Positions 9,533 to 19,888 of a DNA stretch of 64,000 nucleotides are shown in pieces. The notes under the pieces are model-generated. The model was not told the DNA's origin and did no database searches. It was given only the letters and a program-made list of their open reading frames with translations. The DNA is from Saccharospirillum sp. MSK14-1 (GTDB lineage: Bacteria; Pseudomonadota; Gammaproteobacteria; Pseudomonadales; Natronospirillaceae). Every line of letters starts with the position of its first letter. The stretch's first letter is position 1. The stretch spans positions 62,001 through 126,000 of the forward strand of contig NZ_MIES01000002.1 of NCBI RefSeq assembly GCF_003054965.1, in the 5' to 3' direction. The position numbers and the translations under genes are program-made.

Positions 9533-9954
9533 CGCTGCGCCTGAACGGCCTTGGTGTGAATGCGAAAATAAGCGTTCAAGGCTCGCCAACTGGGGTCATC
9601 AACGCTGTCGCGCCAAATCATTAACACACGGTTTAAACCCTGGTTTTCTTGCTTCAGATGCAAACGCAGATAACAGGCTGACCGCCGACCACGGCCGTTC
9701 CAGAGATATTCATCGCCGTGGAGTTGCGCATCAAACAGCGTCAGGCGATCACCCTGCCAGCGCAGTTGCTGAGCCGGCGGGTTCTGCGGGCGAATGTGCC
9801 ACAACGCCCACTGCACCGCTGCGGCAATGGCCAGGCTCAACCCGATCGGACGGTGAGCCAGCATAGCCAGAAAGGCGGCCGTCGGTGCCGGCACCCAAAC
9901 CACCAGCCAAGCCAGGCGGGATGGCCGCAAGCGACACTCAATCGGGCTGAACAC
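9520..9954 (-). CDS. ygfX: YgfX/CptA-like inner-membrane protein
   Basis: Small membrane protein encoded directly after sdhE. It starts with the family-like [16 protein letters not shown], has two adjacent hydrophobic segments (about residues 12-55) and a soluble tail with [23 protein letters not shown]. coli YgfX (CptA) has been described as a toxin affecting FtsZ and MreB polymerisation, with YgfY/SdhE as antitoxin; whether that holds here is unknown. I use a GTG at 9954, which overlaps the end of sdhE by 17 bases and gives 144 residues; 9984 is an alternative start. It is convergent with and overlaps nadB. Confidence 0.7.
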   Translation of the reverse strand: MFSPIECRLRPSRLAWLVVWVPAPTAAFLAMLAHRPIGLSLAIAAAVQWALWHIRPQNPPAQQLRWQGDRLTLFDAQLHGDEYLWNGRGRRSACYLRLHLKQENQGLNRVLMIWRDSVDDPSWRALNAYFRIHTKAVQAQRQLD

Positions 9955-10204
9955 GATCCAGAATCTGACGGACCATGGCGGCAAGTTCAGGATCGTCAGG
10001 CTTGGATTTCTCCAAAAACCAATTGAACAAATCCTGGTCTTCGCAGGTGATCAGGCGCTGGTAAATGCGTTGCTGATCGGCACTGAGCGTTGGGTAGACG
10101 GTTTCGGTGTAAGGCACCAGCAACACATCCAGTTCCAACATGCCCCGGCGGCTGTGCCACCAAAGACGACGATGTTCCAATGCAGCTTTTTCTGTTGGTT
10201 CCAC
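9938..10204 (-). CDS. sdhE: Succinate dehydrogenase flavinylation factor SdhE
   Basis: Small cytoplasmic protein that promotes covalent FAD attachment to SdhA and FrdA. The key signature is intact: [15 protein letters not shown] (RGxxE motif), then [18 protein letters not shown] and a C-terminal half with [15 protein letters not shown] at 10204 gives 88 residues, equal to E. coli SdhE. The same frame stays open upstream for 62 codons, but those oppose the ygfZ start and do not resemble the family. The pair sdhE-ygfX diverging from ygfZ is conserved in gammaproteobacteria; the 93 bases between them must hold both promoters. Confidence 0.9.
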   Translation of the reverse strand: MEPTEKAALEHRRLWWHSRRGMLELDVLLVPYTETVYPTLSADQQRIYQRLITCEDQDLFNWFLEKSKPDDPELAAMVRQILDRVQPD

Positions 10205-10297
10205 GTTTAAAAGTCCAAGCTCAGCCCAAAGAATGAATGACCCAGGCCCGATTGCGGGCCGCGCCATTGTAACAGCAAGCCAAACGAGCCGACACCG

Positions 10298-11209
10298 ATG
10301 CGCACGCCGACACAAGAGCCTCATTTCTACCCGTTGGAGCACCTGAGCCTGATTGGCCTGCAGGGCAGCGACGCCCTGAACTTTCTGCAAGGCCAGGGCA
10401 CTCAGGACTACCGCCTGTTAAACAAGACGGGCGCCCTACCCGGCGCTTTCTGCACGCCCAAAGGCCGGGCGGTCAGCAACGTCTGGAATGTGCTGGTCGA
10501 ACCCGAGCCGACCCACATCAAACTGGTGCTGCACAGCACAACAGCAGCGGCCTTGCAGCAACATCTGGGCAAATACATTCCGTTCTTCCGAGGCTCACAG
10601 CTCATCGATGACCGCCTCAATTATCACGGTTTGGGCATCGCCGGTGAAGGTACCGACGAGCTGCTGAACAACTGGTTCGGCCTGGCCGCCGATAACGGTG
10701 TCTGGCTGCGCCAGGGGCATTTTGCGTTTGCACTGCCCGATGGGCGCGCCCAACTGTGGCTGGATGCCCGTGCTGATAGCTACGAAGACTGGCTGGAACG
10801 CATCGAACAACAGCACATCGAGCCAGCCACCACCTGGCAGCAACTGGACATCGCCGCCGCCCAGCCCTGGGTGCAGGCCGATCAAAGCGGGCAGTTTGTG
10901 CCGCAGATGCTGGGGCTGGAAGACGTCAGTGGCATCTCGTTTCGCAAAGGCTGTTACACCGGTCAGGAAGTGGTCGCAAGGTTGCACTACAAAGGTCAGA
11001 GCAAACGCGGTCTGATTCATCTGCGTTGGCAAGGTGACGTTACGCCCAGCAGTACCGATGTGCTCGGCGAAAAAGGTCCGGCTGGAGAATGGGTCAATTG
11101 GGTCTGCACGGATGCCGGCGGTGAAGGTCTGGCGGTGATTCGTAACATTGAAACGCCGCCACCGATGTTCGTTGATGAAGATCGTCAATGCGCGTTATCG
11201 GTGGTGTGA
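10298..11209 (+). CDS. ygfZ: Folate-dependent Fe-S assembly protein YgfZ
   Basis: Tetrahydrofolate-binding protein related to the glycine-cleavage T-protein, needed for full activity of certain iron-sulfur enzymes such as the radical-SAM enzyme MiaB. It has 303 residues with an N-terminal [18 protein letters not shown] and the diagnostic C-terminal motif [17 protein letters not shown], including the invariant cysteine. It diverges from sdhE. The ATG at 10298 has no strong ribosome site, but the N-terminal homology begins within ten residues of it. Confidence 0.93.
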   Translation: MRTPTQEPHFYPLEHLSLIGLQGSDALNFLQGQGTQDYRLLNKTGALPGAFCTPKGRAVSNVWNVLVEPEPTHIKLVLHSTTAAALQQHLGKYIPFFRGSQLIDDRLNYHGLGIAGEGTDELLNNWFGLAADNGVWLRQGHFAFALPDGRAQLWLDARADSYEDWLERIEQQHIEPATTWQQLDIAAAQPWVQADQSGQFVPQMLGLEDVSGISFRKGCYTGQEVVARLHYKGQSKRGLIHLRWQGDVTPSSTDVLGEKGPAGEWVNWVCTDAGGEGLAVIRNIETPPPMFVDEDRQCALSVV

Positions 11210-11287
11210 GACTGATCGATGTTCAGTGTTCGACCGAAACTGTTAAACTCATCCGTCCGTTGTGTTTGCAGGATGGGCGCATAAGCG

Positions 11288-12124
11288 ATGAGCAGCCTGG
11301 TCGATACCGTCAATCAAGACATCTTGGACGCTTTAAACAGCGACCAACTGTTCCTACCCAGTTTGCCCGAAGTGGCGCTGCAAATTCGCAGCACAGCAGA
11401 AAACCCCGACGCCACCATCAAAGACCTGGTGGATATCATCAGTCAGGACAGCGCCTTGAGTGCGCGGATCATTCGGGTCGTTAACAGTCCGTTGTTGCGT
11501 GCGCCTCAGGAAGTTCGCGATCTGGCGATGGCGATCAGTCGATTGGGCATGAATTACAGCTGCAACCTGGCCATCGGCCTGGCTATGGAACAGATGTTCC
11601 GCGCCAGCAACCCTCAGATTGACCAGCGTCTGCGCCAATTGTGGCGTTTAACGGGCGATGTCTCCGCCCTGGCCTCGGTGCTGGCGCGTCACACCGGTGC
11701 TGCCAGCGCCGACGAAGCCCTACTGGCCGGGTTGATTCACCGTCTCGGTGCGCTGCCCATTCTCAGCTATACCGAATCACACCCTGAGTTGATTGCCGAC
11801 GATGCCACCTTGACCCACGTTATCGATCAACTGCATGGCAGCCTGGGACAAATCATTCTGCAAAGCTGGGACTTCCCTTCCAGCTTCTGCGGTATTCCCA
11901 TTGAATACCGTCAGTTTGATCGCCAACCGGCACAGAGCGACCTGGTCGACCTGGTGATGGTGGCTAACCTGATGGCGCACAACGATGGTAACAGTGGCTG
12001 GAGCAACAAAGACTGGCACACCATTGCCGCCTTTAACCGACTGGATATTCCCGCCGATCGTGACGATGAGATCATCAGTCAGTTGTATCAGCTGGCGGCC
12101 AGCGCCAGAGCCATCTTTGCTTAA
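11288..12124 (+). CDS. HDOD-domain protein
   Basis: A 278-residue cytoplasmic protein that is almost entirely one HDOD domain (about residues 20-215), a degenerate relative of HD phosphohydrolases found in signalling proteins. Recognisable parts are LPSLPEVALQIRSTAENP, then IISQDSALSARIIRVVNSP and ISRLGMNYSCNLAIGLAM. No output or receiver domain is fused. Stand-alone HDOD proteins have been tied to motility, c-di-GMP or chemotaxis regulation, but nothing here fixes the role. The stop shares a TTAA with the convergent CxxC protein, so the 3' ends overlap by 4 bases. Confidence 0.85.
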   Translation: MSSLVDTVNQDILDALNSDQLFLPSLPEVALQIRSTAENPDATIKDLVDIISQDSALSARIIRVVNSPLLRAPQEVRDLAMAISRLGMNYSCNLAIGLAMEQMFRASNPQIDQRLRQLWRLTGDVSALASVLARHTGAASADEALLAGLIHRLGALPILSYTESHPELIADDATLTHVIDQLHGSLGQIILQSWDFPSSFCGIPIEYRQFDRQPAQSDLVDLVMVANLMAHNDGNSGWSNKDWHTIAAFNRLDIPADRDDEIISQLYQLAASARAIFA

Positions 12125-12375
12125 GGCGAGGAATCGGCTTCCAATTGCGTCAAAATGCGCAGCGCCTCAACGCGGTCACGACCACAAAAATCGGGCTCAG
12201 CCTGAAAGGCGGCACAGGCCGCCGGTCGCTCCGGTTGGCCAAAAATGCCACAGCGATAATCCGGCAATAAGTGCGTGCAGCGCACGCCCGCCGGTTTGCC
12301 ATCAGGCATACCGTAATAGGGCGTATTGATGGATGGTGCGATGCAACAGGCACCGCAGCCAGAACGGCATTCCAA
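12121..12375 (-). CDS. YkgJ-family cysteine-rich (CxxCxxCC) protein
   Basis: An 84-residue protein with eight cysteines: CRSGCGACC at the N-terminus, then CTHL, YRCGIF, PAACAAF and DFCGRDR. This matches the YkgJ/UPF0153 family, proposed to bind a metal ion or Fe-S cluster; its function is not established. The start is a TTG at 12375, with GAGG seven bases upstream; an ATG at 12370 is out of frame. It is convergent with the HDOD gene and divergent from the YbfF-like esterase. Confidence 0.8.
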   Translation of the reverse strand: MECRSGCGACCIAPSINTPYYGMPDGKPAGVRCTHLLPDYRCGIFGQPERPAACAAFQAEPDFCGRDRVEALRILTQLEADSSP

Positions 12376-12415
12376 AACTTTGCCTCAACAAAACACAGGA
12401 AAATGAGAGCGCACT

Positions 12416-13195
12416 ATGCTGTACAGCCATAGCCTGGGTAAAGGCCCCAATCTGATCATTCTGCACGGCCTGTTTGGCAGCGGCGATAATTGGCGCAGTG
12501 TGGCCAAGGCGTTGTCTGAACACTACCGCGTACACTGCCTTGACCTGCCCAATCACGGCCAATCGCCCTGGACCGACGAGCTTGATTACCCCTCGTTCGC
12601 CGCCGCCGTACGCGAATGGATGAGCGCGAACGACATCGACAAAAGCCTGCTGCTGGGTCACTCCATGGGCGGTAAAACCGCCATGCAACTGGCGTTGTCA
12701 GGCGATACCGACTGGCTGCAAAAACTGGTGATTGTCGACATCGCTCCGCGCGATTACCCACCGCATCACCAGGATATTTTCGCTGCCCTGGATGCTGTTG
12801 AGCTGAACCAGCACAGCGATCGACGCAGCGTGGAAAAAGCCTTGATGGAAAACGGTGTACGCGACCTCGGCATCCGCCAATTCCTGCTCAAAAGCCTGTA
12901 CCGAAACGACGACAAACAACTGGCCTGGCGTTTTAATCTGGAGCGGCTTAAAACCGGTTATAACGGTATCGCCAAAGCACCGGATTTTCAGCAGCCATAC
13001 AACGGTCCGACGCTCTTCATTAAAGGCATGGACAGCCATTACATTGGCCAGGACGACCAACCCGCCATCGAAGAACGCTTTCCCAACGCCAAAGCCAAGC
13101 TCATCGAAGGCGCCGGCCATTGGCCACACGCAGAAAAACCCCGCGCTTTTATGCGCATTCTGGAAGGCTTTCTAGAAACGGCGTCCACTGACTGA
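12416..13195 (+). CDS. ybfF: Alpha/beta-hydrolase esterase, YbfF type
   Basis: Small cytoplasmic esterase of the alpha/beta-hydrolase fold (259 residues). The nucleophile serine is in the elbow GHSMGGKTAM, the oxyanion region is HGLFGSGDNW, and the catalytic histidine is in GAGHWPHAEKP. These match YbfF, which hydrolyses acyl-CoA and other thioesters in vitro; the physiological substrate is unclear. A GAGAG ribosome site precedes the ATG. It is convergent with the small membrane gene after purL, separated by 4 bases. Confidence 0.86.
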   Translation: MLYSHSLGKGPNLIILHGLFGSGDNWRSVAKALSEHYRVHCLDLPNHGQSPWTDELDYPSFAAAVREWMSANDIDKSLLLGHSMGGKTAMQLALSGDTDWLQKLVIVDIAPRDYPPHHQDIFAALDAVELNQHSDRRSVEKALMENGVRDLGIRQFLLKSLYRNDDKQLAWRFNLERLKTGYNGIAKAPDFQQPYNGPTLFIKGMDSHYIGQDDQPAIEERFPNAKAKLIEGAGHWPHAEKPRAFMRILEGFLETASTD

Positions 13196-13199
13196 ACGC

Positions 13200-13553
13200 C
13201 TAAAAAGTTCGCGACCCACGCTGCTCTAACTGATGCAACTTATGGCGCAAACGGATTTGCCCGGCTTCATCCAGGCGCGCCTTGCCATTTCGCGGCCGGC
13301 GCCCGTACTGCTCTTGCATCTGTGCACATTCCAGACGCAGGTTTTCCAGTTCTGGGTCGTGACGAATCGGCATATCGAGAAAGAACTGCCACTGCTGGGC
13401 ATCAGCCTCACCATCAAGCAAGGACGTCATCAGCGTCTGGATTGACTCCGCCGTCGGCCGGTAAACCGGCGCGCTGCCAAAGACCAACGCTAAGGCAACG
13501 CCGCCGAGCACCAGCGCTGTCACAACAAAGACCAGCAGCAGCTCGCCAATCAT
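13200..13553 (-). CDS. Small membrane-anchored protein downstream of purL
   Basis: 117 residues, one N-terminal hydrophobic segment (about 3-27, LLLVFVVTALVLGGVALALVF) and a charged, helix-rich soluble part of about 90 residues (LENLRLECAQMQEQYGRRPR). I do not recognise a family. It begins 3 bases after the purL stop on the same strand, so it is probably co-transcribed with purL. The tail is probably cytoplasmic given the many Arg and Lys residues after the membrane segment, but topology is inferred only. Confidence 0.65.
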   Translation of the reverse strand: MIGELLLVFVVTALVLGGVALALVFGSAPVYRPTAESIQTLMTSLLDGEADAQQWQFFLDMPIRHDPELENLRLECAQMQEQYGRRPRNGKARLDEAGQIRLRHKLHQLEQRGSRTF

Positions 13554-13556
13554 GCC

Positions 13557-16500
13557 CTACCCCAGCCAGTGCCGGGCGTTGCGGAACATGCGCAGCCAAC
13601 CACCGTCTTCACGCCAGTCATCCGGTTTCCAGGAGTTGGTCACCGCCCGGAATACGCGTTCCGGGTGCGGCATCATCACGGTGGCGCGGCCATCGGCGCT
13701 GGTGAAGCCAGTCATGCCGTCGGGCGAGCCATTGGGGTTGAACGGATAGCGTTGCGTTGCACTGCCGTGGTTATCGACATATCGCAAAGCCACCAAGCCA
13801 CTCTCGGCGGCCTGTTGGCGATGCGCCTCATCACGGAATTCCGCCAAACCTTCACCGTGTGCGACCGCGATCGGCAGGCGCGAACCGGCCATACCTGACA
13901 GGAACAGCGACGGTGATTCCGGAATTTCCACCATGACCGAACGCGCTTCGAACTGTTCAGAAGCATTGCGCACAAAATGGGGCCAGTGCTCGGTGCCGGG
14001 AATCAGATCGTGCAGGTTGGACATCATCTGACAGCCGTTACACACCCCCAGACTGAAGGTGTTCGGATTTTCGAAAAAAGCCTGGAAGGCGTCACGCACC
14101 CCGGCGTTAAAACGAATCGTCTTGGCCCAACCTTCACCAGCGCCCAGCACATCACCGTAAGAGAAGCCGCCACAGGCGACCAGTCCGCGGAAATCGCTAA
14201 GCTGGGTGCGCCCGGCCAACAGATCGCTCATGTGCACATCGACAGCATCAAAACCGGCGCGCTCAAAGGCCGCCGCCATTTCCACCTGACCGTTAACACC
14301 CTGCTCGCGCAGTATCGCCACCGGCGGCCGGGCGCCACCAATCAAGGGAGCGGCAATGTCATCGGACGGATCGAAGCTGAGATCAACATGCAGACCCGGG
14401 TCATTGGCATCGAGCCAGCGGTCATATTCCTGTTGCGCGCAGTCGGCGTTGTCGCGCAGCGCCTGGATGCGATAGCTGGTTTCATTCCACAAGCGCAGCA
14501 AGTCGGTACGGGCTTTGACCAGCACTTCGTCGTCTTCGACCACAAAGCGCACAAAATCGTCATCGTTGCAGTGACCAATAACGGTGCTGCATTCACCCAG
14601 TCCGGCGGCCGTCAGTTGTTGCAGAACGGTCTCGGTCTGTTCACGGCGAACCTGAATCACCGCGCCCAGCTCTTCACTGAATAAAGCGGCAGCGTGGTCG
14701 CCATCGCTGACCCGGCCCAGATCAATATCGATCCCGGTGCGCCCGGCAAAGGCCATTTCCGCCAACGTCGTGAACAAACCACCGTCGGAGCGGTCGTGAT
14801 AGGCCAGCAACAAACCGTCGCTGATCAGCCCCTGCATCACGGCCCAAAAGGCTTTCAAATCTTCTGGATCGTCCAGATCGACGGGCACATCCCCAACCTT
14901 GCGATACACCTGCGCCAGCGCTGAACCGCCCAAACGATTCTGACCACGGCCGAGGTCGATCAAAATCAAATCGGTGTCGCTCTGATCGGTGCGCAATTGC
15001 GGTGTGACGGTGCGACGCACATCGGTCACCGGCGCCATGCCCGAGACAATCAGACTCAAGGGCGCGGTTACCGCCTTAGTACGACCGTTTTCTTCCCAGG
15101 TGGTGCGCATCGACATGGAGTCTTTGCCGACCGGAATGGTCAAATCCAACGCCGGACACAGTTCGAGACCAACGGCTTTGACGGTGTCGTACAACGCCTG
15201 GTCTTCACCCGGATGTCCGGCAGCCGCCATCCAGTTAGCGGACAAACGCACCTGGCTCATGTCACCAATGGCGACGGAAGCCAGGTTGGTGAGCACTTCG
15301 GCAACCGCCAGACGACCGGAAGCCGGGGCATCCAGCAAGGCCACGGGTGTGCGTTCACCCATCGACATGGCTTCACCGGTATAGCTGTCGTAACTGCTGG
15401 TGGTCACAGCGGCGTTAGCGACTGGAATCTGCCACGGGCCGACCATCTGATCGCGCGCCACCTGACCGGTAATGGAGCGGTCACCGATGGTGATCAGGAA
15501 GCTCTTACTGGCCACCGACGGTAACCGCAGCACGCGCTCGGCGGCGTCATTAAGGTCGAGGCCTTTGCTGTTGAAACTGTCGCGTTCGAAGTCCGCGCGT
15601 TCAAATGAACGCTCCATACGCGGTGGCTTGCCCAGCAGAATGTTCAGCGGCATTTCAATCGGCGTTTCACCAAAGTGGCGATCGGTGACCATCAGGCGAC
15701 GATCGGCCGTGGCTTCACCGATGACCGCAAACGGGCAGCGCTCGCGCGCGCACAAGGCTTCAAATTGATCGAGTTTTTCTGGCGTTACCGCCAATACATA
15801 GCGTTCCTGACTTTCGTTACACCAGATCGCCAACGGCGACATACCGGGTTCGTCATTGGGTATGTCACGCAGCTCGAAACGACCACCTCGGCCACCGTCA
15901 TTCACCAGTTCCGGAAAGGCATTCGACAAGCCACCGGCGCCGACATCGTGAATAAAGGCGATGGGGTTATCGGCACCCAGCTGCCAGCAACGGTCGATCA
16001 CCTCCTGACAGCGGCGCTCCATTTCCGGATTGCCGCGCTGTACAGAGGCAAAGTCCAGATCTTCGTTACCTTCGGCCGAATCGACGGAGGACGCGGCACC
16101 GCCGCCCAGACCAATCTGCATGGCGGGCCCACCGAGCACGATCAGTTGCGCGCCCTCAGGAATGGCGTCCCAAGCTTTGTCGACATGATCTTCGCGAATA
16201 TTGCCGTAACCGCCAGCGATCATTATCGGCTTGTGATAACCACGAACTTCGGTGCCCGCGACGCCCGGTGCTGTGATTTCCAGCGTCCGGAAATAACCGA
16301 GCAGGTTGGGACGACCAAATTCGTTGTTAAAGGCCGCCGCGCCCAACGGACCATCGATCATGATGTCGAGCGCCGACACAATCCGACCGGGCTTACCGTA
16401 CTGGCTTTCCCAGGGCTGGACAAAGCCAGGAATGTTCAGATCGGAGACGCTGAAACCGGCCAAACCCGCCTTAGGTTTACCCCCGGTTCCGGTAGCGCCT

Positions 16501-17468
16501 TCATCGCGAATTTCACCACCGGCGCCCGTCGCCGCACCGGCAAAGGGAGCAATGGCAGTCGGGTGGTTGTGGGTTTCCACTTTAAAGAGGATGTGGATGT
16601 TTTCTTCGTGGTAGCGGTAATGATGGTCGGCATCGGGGTAAAAACGCCCGGCTTTAAACCCTTCCACAACTGACGCGTTGTCTTTATAAGCCGACAGCAC
16701 GCCGTGGCTGTTGTGCTCGTAGGTGTTCTTAATCATCTTGAACAGCGACCATGGCTGTTCTTCACCATCAATGGTCCAGGTGGCGTTGAAAATTTTGTGG
16801 CGGCAGTGCTCGGAGTTGGCCTGGGCGAACATCATCAGTTCAACGTCGGTCGGGTCACGCTCCAGGCCGAGGTAGGCATCCACGAGATAATCGATTTCAT
16901 CGTCAGCGAGCGCCAGCCCCAGTGCCTGATTCGCGTTAACCAAAGCGTCACGTCCACCGCTTTGCACAGCAACACGACCCAGGGCGGCGGGCGCCTGGAT
17001 GCCAAACAGCATCTGGGCTTCCGGTTCGTCCAGCAGCAAACTTTCGGTCATGCGGTCATGCAACACCGCCCCCACGGCAAGGCGTTCCTCGTCACTCAAT
17101 TCCGACTGAGTGACCAGACGGTACTCAATACCGCGCTCCAGTCGTTTTACCGAATGCAGGCCGGCGTTATGGGCAATATCGGTCGCTTTGGTGGACCAGG
17201 GCGACAGCGTTCCCAAACGCGGTATTACCCACAGCGCCGGGCCGTCCACATCCTGCTGCTCGCTGCTTGGACCATAGTGCAGCAAGGCTTCTAATACGCT
17301 GTGTTGCTGCACATCTAACGGCTGCGACAGGTCAGCGAAATGTCGGTACTCGGCATAAAGATCGGTGATTTTATCCGCCAACGCGGGCGCCAAAGCGGTG
17401 CGAAAGCGTTCCAGCAAACGCTGGCGGCGAAATGACGAAAGGGCTGGGGTTCCACGTAGTGTCAGCAT
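13557..17468 (-). CDS. purL: Phosphoribosylformylglycinamidine synthase (large, single chain)
   Basis: Fourth step of purine synthesis: converts FGAR, glutamine and ATP to FGAM. It has 1303 residues and is the fused form typical of gammaproteobacteria. The N-terminal and linker regions lead into the synthetase halves ([35 protein letters not shown]). The C-terminal glutaminase domain starts at about residue 1045, with the nucleophile cysteine in [10 protein letters not shown] and the His/Glu pair in PHPERVFR. It diverges from mltF, as in E. coli and Pseudomonas. Large open frames on the opposite strand are codon-bias shadows. Confidence 0.97.
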   Translation of the reverse strand: MLTLRGTPALSSFRRQRLLERFRTALAPALADKITDLYAEYRHFADLSQPLDVQQHSVLEALLHYGPSSEQQDVDGPALWVIPRLGTLSPWSTKATDIAHNAGLHSVKRLERGIEYRLVTQSELSDEERLAVGAVLHDRMTESLLLDEPEAQMLFGIQAPAALGRVAVQSGGRDALVNANQALGLALADDEIDYLVDAYLGLERDPTDVELMMFAQANSEHCRHKIFNATWTIDGEEQPWSLFKMIKNTYEHNSHGVLSAYKDNASVVEGFKAGRFYPDADHHYRYHEENIHILFKVETHNHPTAIAPFAGAATGAGGEIRDEGATGTGGKPKAGLAGFSVSDLNIPGFVQPWESQYGKPGRIVSALDIMIDGPLGAAAFNNEFGRPNLLGYFRTLEITAPGVAGTEVRGYHKPIMIAGGYGNIREDHVDKAWDAIPEGAQLIVLGGPAMQIGLGGGAASSVDSAEGNEDLDFASVQRGNPEMERRCQEVIDRCWQLGADNPIAFIHDVGAGGLSNAFPELVNDGGRGGRFELRDIPNDEPGMSPLAIWCNESQERYVLAVTPEKLDQFEALCARERCPFAVIGEATADRRLMVTDRHFGETPIEMPLNILLGKPPRMERSFERADFERDSFNSKGLDLNDAAERVLRLPSVASKSFLITIGDRSITGQVARDQMVGPWQIPVANAAVTTSSYDSYTGEAMSMGERTPVALLDAPASGRLAVAEVLTNLASVAIGDMSQVRLSANWMAAAGHPGEDQALYDTVKAVGLELCPALDLTIPVGKDSMSMRTTWEENGRTKAVTAPLSLIVSGMAPVTDVRRTVTPQLRTDQSDTDLILIDLGRGQNRLGGSALAQVYRKVGDVPVDLDDPEDLKAFWAVMQGLISDGLLLAYHDRSDGGLFTTLAEMAFAGRTGIDIDLGRVSDGDHAAALFSEELGAVIQVRREQTETVLQQLTAAGLGECSTVIGHCNDDDFVRFVVEDDEVLVKARTDLLRLWNETSYRIQALRDNADCAQQEYDRWLDANDPGLHVDLSFDPSDDIAAPLIGGARPPVAILREQGVNGQVEMAAAFERAGFDAVDVHMSDLLAGRTQLSDFRGLVACGGFSYGDVLGAGEGWAKTIRFNAGVRDAFQAFFENPNTFSLGVCNGCQMMSNLHDLIPGTEHWPHFVRNASEQFEARSVMVEIPESPSLFLSGMAGSRLPIAVAHGEGLAEFRDEAHRQQAAESGLVALRYVDNHGSATQRYPFNPNGSPDGMTGFTSADGRATVMMPHPERVFRAVTNSWKPDDWREDGGWLRMFRNARHWLG

Positions 17469-17571
17469 GACAGGACGGCCTGTTCGTAAGGGGGGAGAAA
17501 AACGGCGCGTATAGTAGCGGAAAAGCAGCTAGAATGGCAGCGTCGTACCACCTCTGGCCGATGATGTTTCT

Positions 17572-19008
17572 ATGGTCTTTTTCTGGTCAAATCCTGTCCG
17601 CAACAGCCTGCGCCTGGCCCTGATCGCCCTGCCGGTTCTATTGGTTGTGTGGCTTCTGTTGCACGGACTGCAATGGCGTAATCACTGGGAACGCGTTCAA
17701 GCGCGTGGCTCGCTGGTGGTCGCTGTTCGAGAAAGCGAAGGCATCTATTGGCCTGAGGATCAGCGATATGTGGGCCTGGAACACGACCTGCTGGAACAAC
17801 TGGCCGATGATCTGAACGTCAACGTCCAGCTGTTTTCGGTAACCGATACCGCCGATCTTTACCGCGCTCTCGCCAGTGGTGCCGTCGATCTCGCACTGCC
17901 CGGCACAACCCTGACCGACGCTCATCAATTCATTGCCGGCACGCCCTATCTGAATTCGCGTGTCGGCCTGGTGCGTGCCATGGGGCGGCGCGATGAACGA
18001 CCGACCACCAACCGAGTTGCCCTCCTCGATCCCTTTGCCCACGACTGGGTACTGGCGCAGCTGAGCGAATCCAACAACGCCGAGTTGGCGCCGCAAGGCA
18101 GTGAATCGGCCGCGGAACTGATGACTCGCATTGAGCTAGGCGAACTGGAGATGGCGGTCATGGATCGGCGCGATTTCCTGGTGCAACGCCCTTTCTTTCC
18201 TAACCAGTGGTTCAGCCCACTGAATGATCAACCCCGGCCGATCAGTCCATTGTTTCGTGATCAAACCGACCATTCGCTGATTGATCGAGTCAACAATGCC
18301 ATTACGGCGTTGAGTGAAAACGGTCGGCTGAATCGCCTACAAGATCGACATCTAGGCCACACCGCCGACTTCGACTACGTCGGTAACGTCACTTTCGAGC
18401 GCCACATGCGAACGCGCTTGCCAAACTTCGAGCAAAGCTTCCGCGCCCAGGCGGATGCGACCGGCCTGGATTGGCGCTTACTGGCATCGGTGGGGTATCA
18501 AGAAAGTCACTGGCGGCCGAACGCCGTCTCGCCCACTGGGGTTCGCGGCATCATGATGGTGACCTTGCAAACAGCCAGAGACATGGGCATCAGCAACCGA
18601 CTGGACCCGGACCAGAGTATTGAAGCCGGCAGTCGCTTTTTAGCCCTGATCAAATCGCGGTTACCAGAGCGTATTTCCGAACCGGATCGGACGTGGATGG
18701 CCCTGGCGGCCTACAACGTAGGGCCTGGTCACCTTGAAGATGCTCGGCGCATTACCGAAACCCAGGATGGCGACCCCGATTCCTGGATCGACGTTCGTCA
18801 GCATCTGCCAAAACTGGCGCTAAAGGCCTGGTATCCCTGGACCGAACACGGTTATGCGCGCGGACACGAGCCGGTGGTCTATGTCGCCAACATCCGGCGT
18901 TATTACAACCTGATGCGCCGCGCCTATCCTCAGGCAACCGAGCACAGTGGTGGGCAGCCACTGAACACCTTGCCGATGCCCGGGCTGCCCGTCGAGCCGG
19001 TCTTTTAG
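17572..19008 (+). CDS. mltF: Membrane-bound lytic transglycosylase F
   Basis: Cleaves peptidoglycan glycan strands to 1,6-anhydro products. It has 478 residues. An N-terminal hydrophobic segment is at about 14-30 with no lipobox cysteine. A solute-binding-protein-like regulatory domain occupies about 40-265 (GSLVVAVRESEGIYW, then YVGLEHDLLEQLADDL). The C-terminal SLT catalytic domain is at about 285-440, with the catalytic glutamate in ASVGYQESHWRPNAVSPTG and the family blocks GIMMVTLQTA and LAAYNVGPGH. Divergent from purL, the conserved arrangement. Confidence 0.93.
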   Translation: MVFFWSNPVRNSLRLALIALPVLLVVWLLLHGLQWRNHWERVQARGSLVVAVRESEGIYWPEDQRYVGLEHDLLEQLADDLNVNVQLFSVTDTADLYRALASGAVDLALPGTTLTDAHQFIAGTPYLNSRVGLVRAMGRRDERPTTNRVALLDPFAHDWVLAQLSESNNAELAPQGSESAAELMTRIELGELEMAVMDRRDFLVQRPFFPNQWFSPLNDQPRPISPLFRDQTDHSLIDRVNNAITALSENGRLNRLQDRHLGHTADFDYVGNVTFERHMRTRLPNFEQSFRAQADATGLDWRLLASVGYQESHWRPNAVSPTGVRGIMMVTLQTARDMGISNRLDPDQSIEAGSRFLALIKSRLPERISEPDRTWMALAAYNVGPGHLEDARRITETQDGDPDSWIDVRQHLPKLALKAWYPWTEHGYARGHEPVVYVANIRRYYNLMRRAYPQATEHSGGQPLNTLPMPGLPVEPVF

Positions 19009-19012
19009 ACGG

Positions 19013-19888
19013 CTACAATCGCAACTGGAATCCGAGCTGGCCGAGCAAGCTTTCCTGCTCAGGCTCCCAGCGGACTTCAAAAAAGTTGCTCACATTGACG
19101 CTGTACAGTTGCTCAAAACCGAGCGTCCAATAATCTTCACCACCGGGTGTCTCATCACGACCGTAGGCAACACGGGATACAATCTGGCTGACTTGATAGT
19201 CCAGACCAATGTCCCAGGCCAACGGGTCCTCGCGGAACAAATAGCTGGCTGACAACGCCCAAGGACCATCCGCCCAACGCATGGCAACGCCAAAGCGACC
19301 GGCATCGTCCACCTCATCCTGATGATAACTCAGACTGGCCTGGCCTTCGGCCGTATACAAACCGGTCACCACCGTCCAGGCGGACAGGGTGTCTTCCGCT
19401 TCGGCTTCCTTCAATTGCCATTCGGCGGAAAAAAAACCGGCTTCGCGACTGTTAAGGTCTAGCTGAATCAGCCGGTCCGCATAGTTTTCCAGGTGCTGAC
19501 CAACCGCAGAGCTGTTATCGCCCGCGCCTTGCATCAGATTCACCGGTTCAGCCAGGTAGCGATGCTCGAGCGTTGCGGCCCGACCAGCGCGGACCTGATA
19601 GAGCACTTGCTCAATACTCAAGTAAAATTGTCGAGCCTCGGCGGTGTCAGCCAGCGGATCCACATTCGCCTCAGCCACACCGAGGTAACGAGTCCCGTTA
19701 ATTTCCTCGACGGCTTCAAGACCCAGCCAGGACTGAGCGGTCGACAATGACCACTTACCATCGCGCTCGGCGGTTTCCTGATAATCACCCTGAACCTGAA
19801 ATTGCCCGGTGAAGCGACTGTCTGTTGCCTGGGCCAACGCCGGAACAACGGCGGCGGCGACCGCTAAATAAACACCACTGCGCATCAT
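19013..19888 (-). CDS. Predicted outer-membrane beta-barrel protein
   Basis: 291 residues with a signal peptide (MMRSGVYLAVAAAVVPALAQ, cut near ATD). The rest alternates polar and hydrophobic residues with many aromatics (RFTGQFQVQGDYQ, WALSASYLFRED, YWTLGFEQLYSV), as in porin-like barrels. The final residue is Leu (QLGFQLRL), not the usual Phe. No family is recognised with certainty, so transport function is unproven. ATG at 19888 shares one base with the purU TGA; a second ATG follows immediately. The coupling to purU is odd because no functional link is apparent. It converges on mltF, 4 bases away. Confidence 0.6.
   Translation of the reverse strand: MMRSGVYLAVAAAVVPALAQATDSRFTGQFQVQGDYQETAERDGKWSLSTAQSWLGLEAVEEINGTRYLGVAEANVDPLADTAEARQFYLSIEQVLYQVRAGRAATLEHRYLAEPVNLMQGAGDNSSAVGQHLENYADRLIQLDLNSREAGFFSAEWQLKEAEAEDTLSAWTVVTGLYTAEGQASLSYHQDEVDDAGRFGVAMRWADGPWALSASYLFREDPLAWDIGLDYQVSQIVSRVAYGRDETPGGEDYWTLGFEQLYSVNVSNFFEVRWEPEQESLLGQLGFQLRL

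Noticed and set aside
15675-16673. 332-codon open frame on the plus strand inside purL
   Set aside because: It lies wholly opposite purL, whose motifs are continuous. Long antisense frames are expected opposite GC-rich coding sequence, and it shows no domain.
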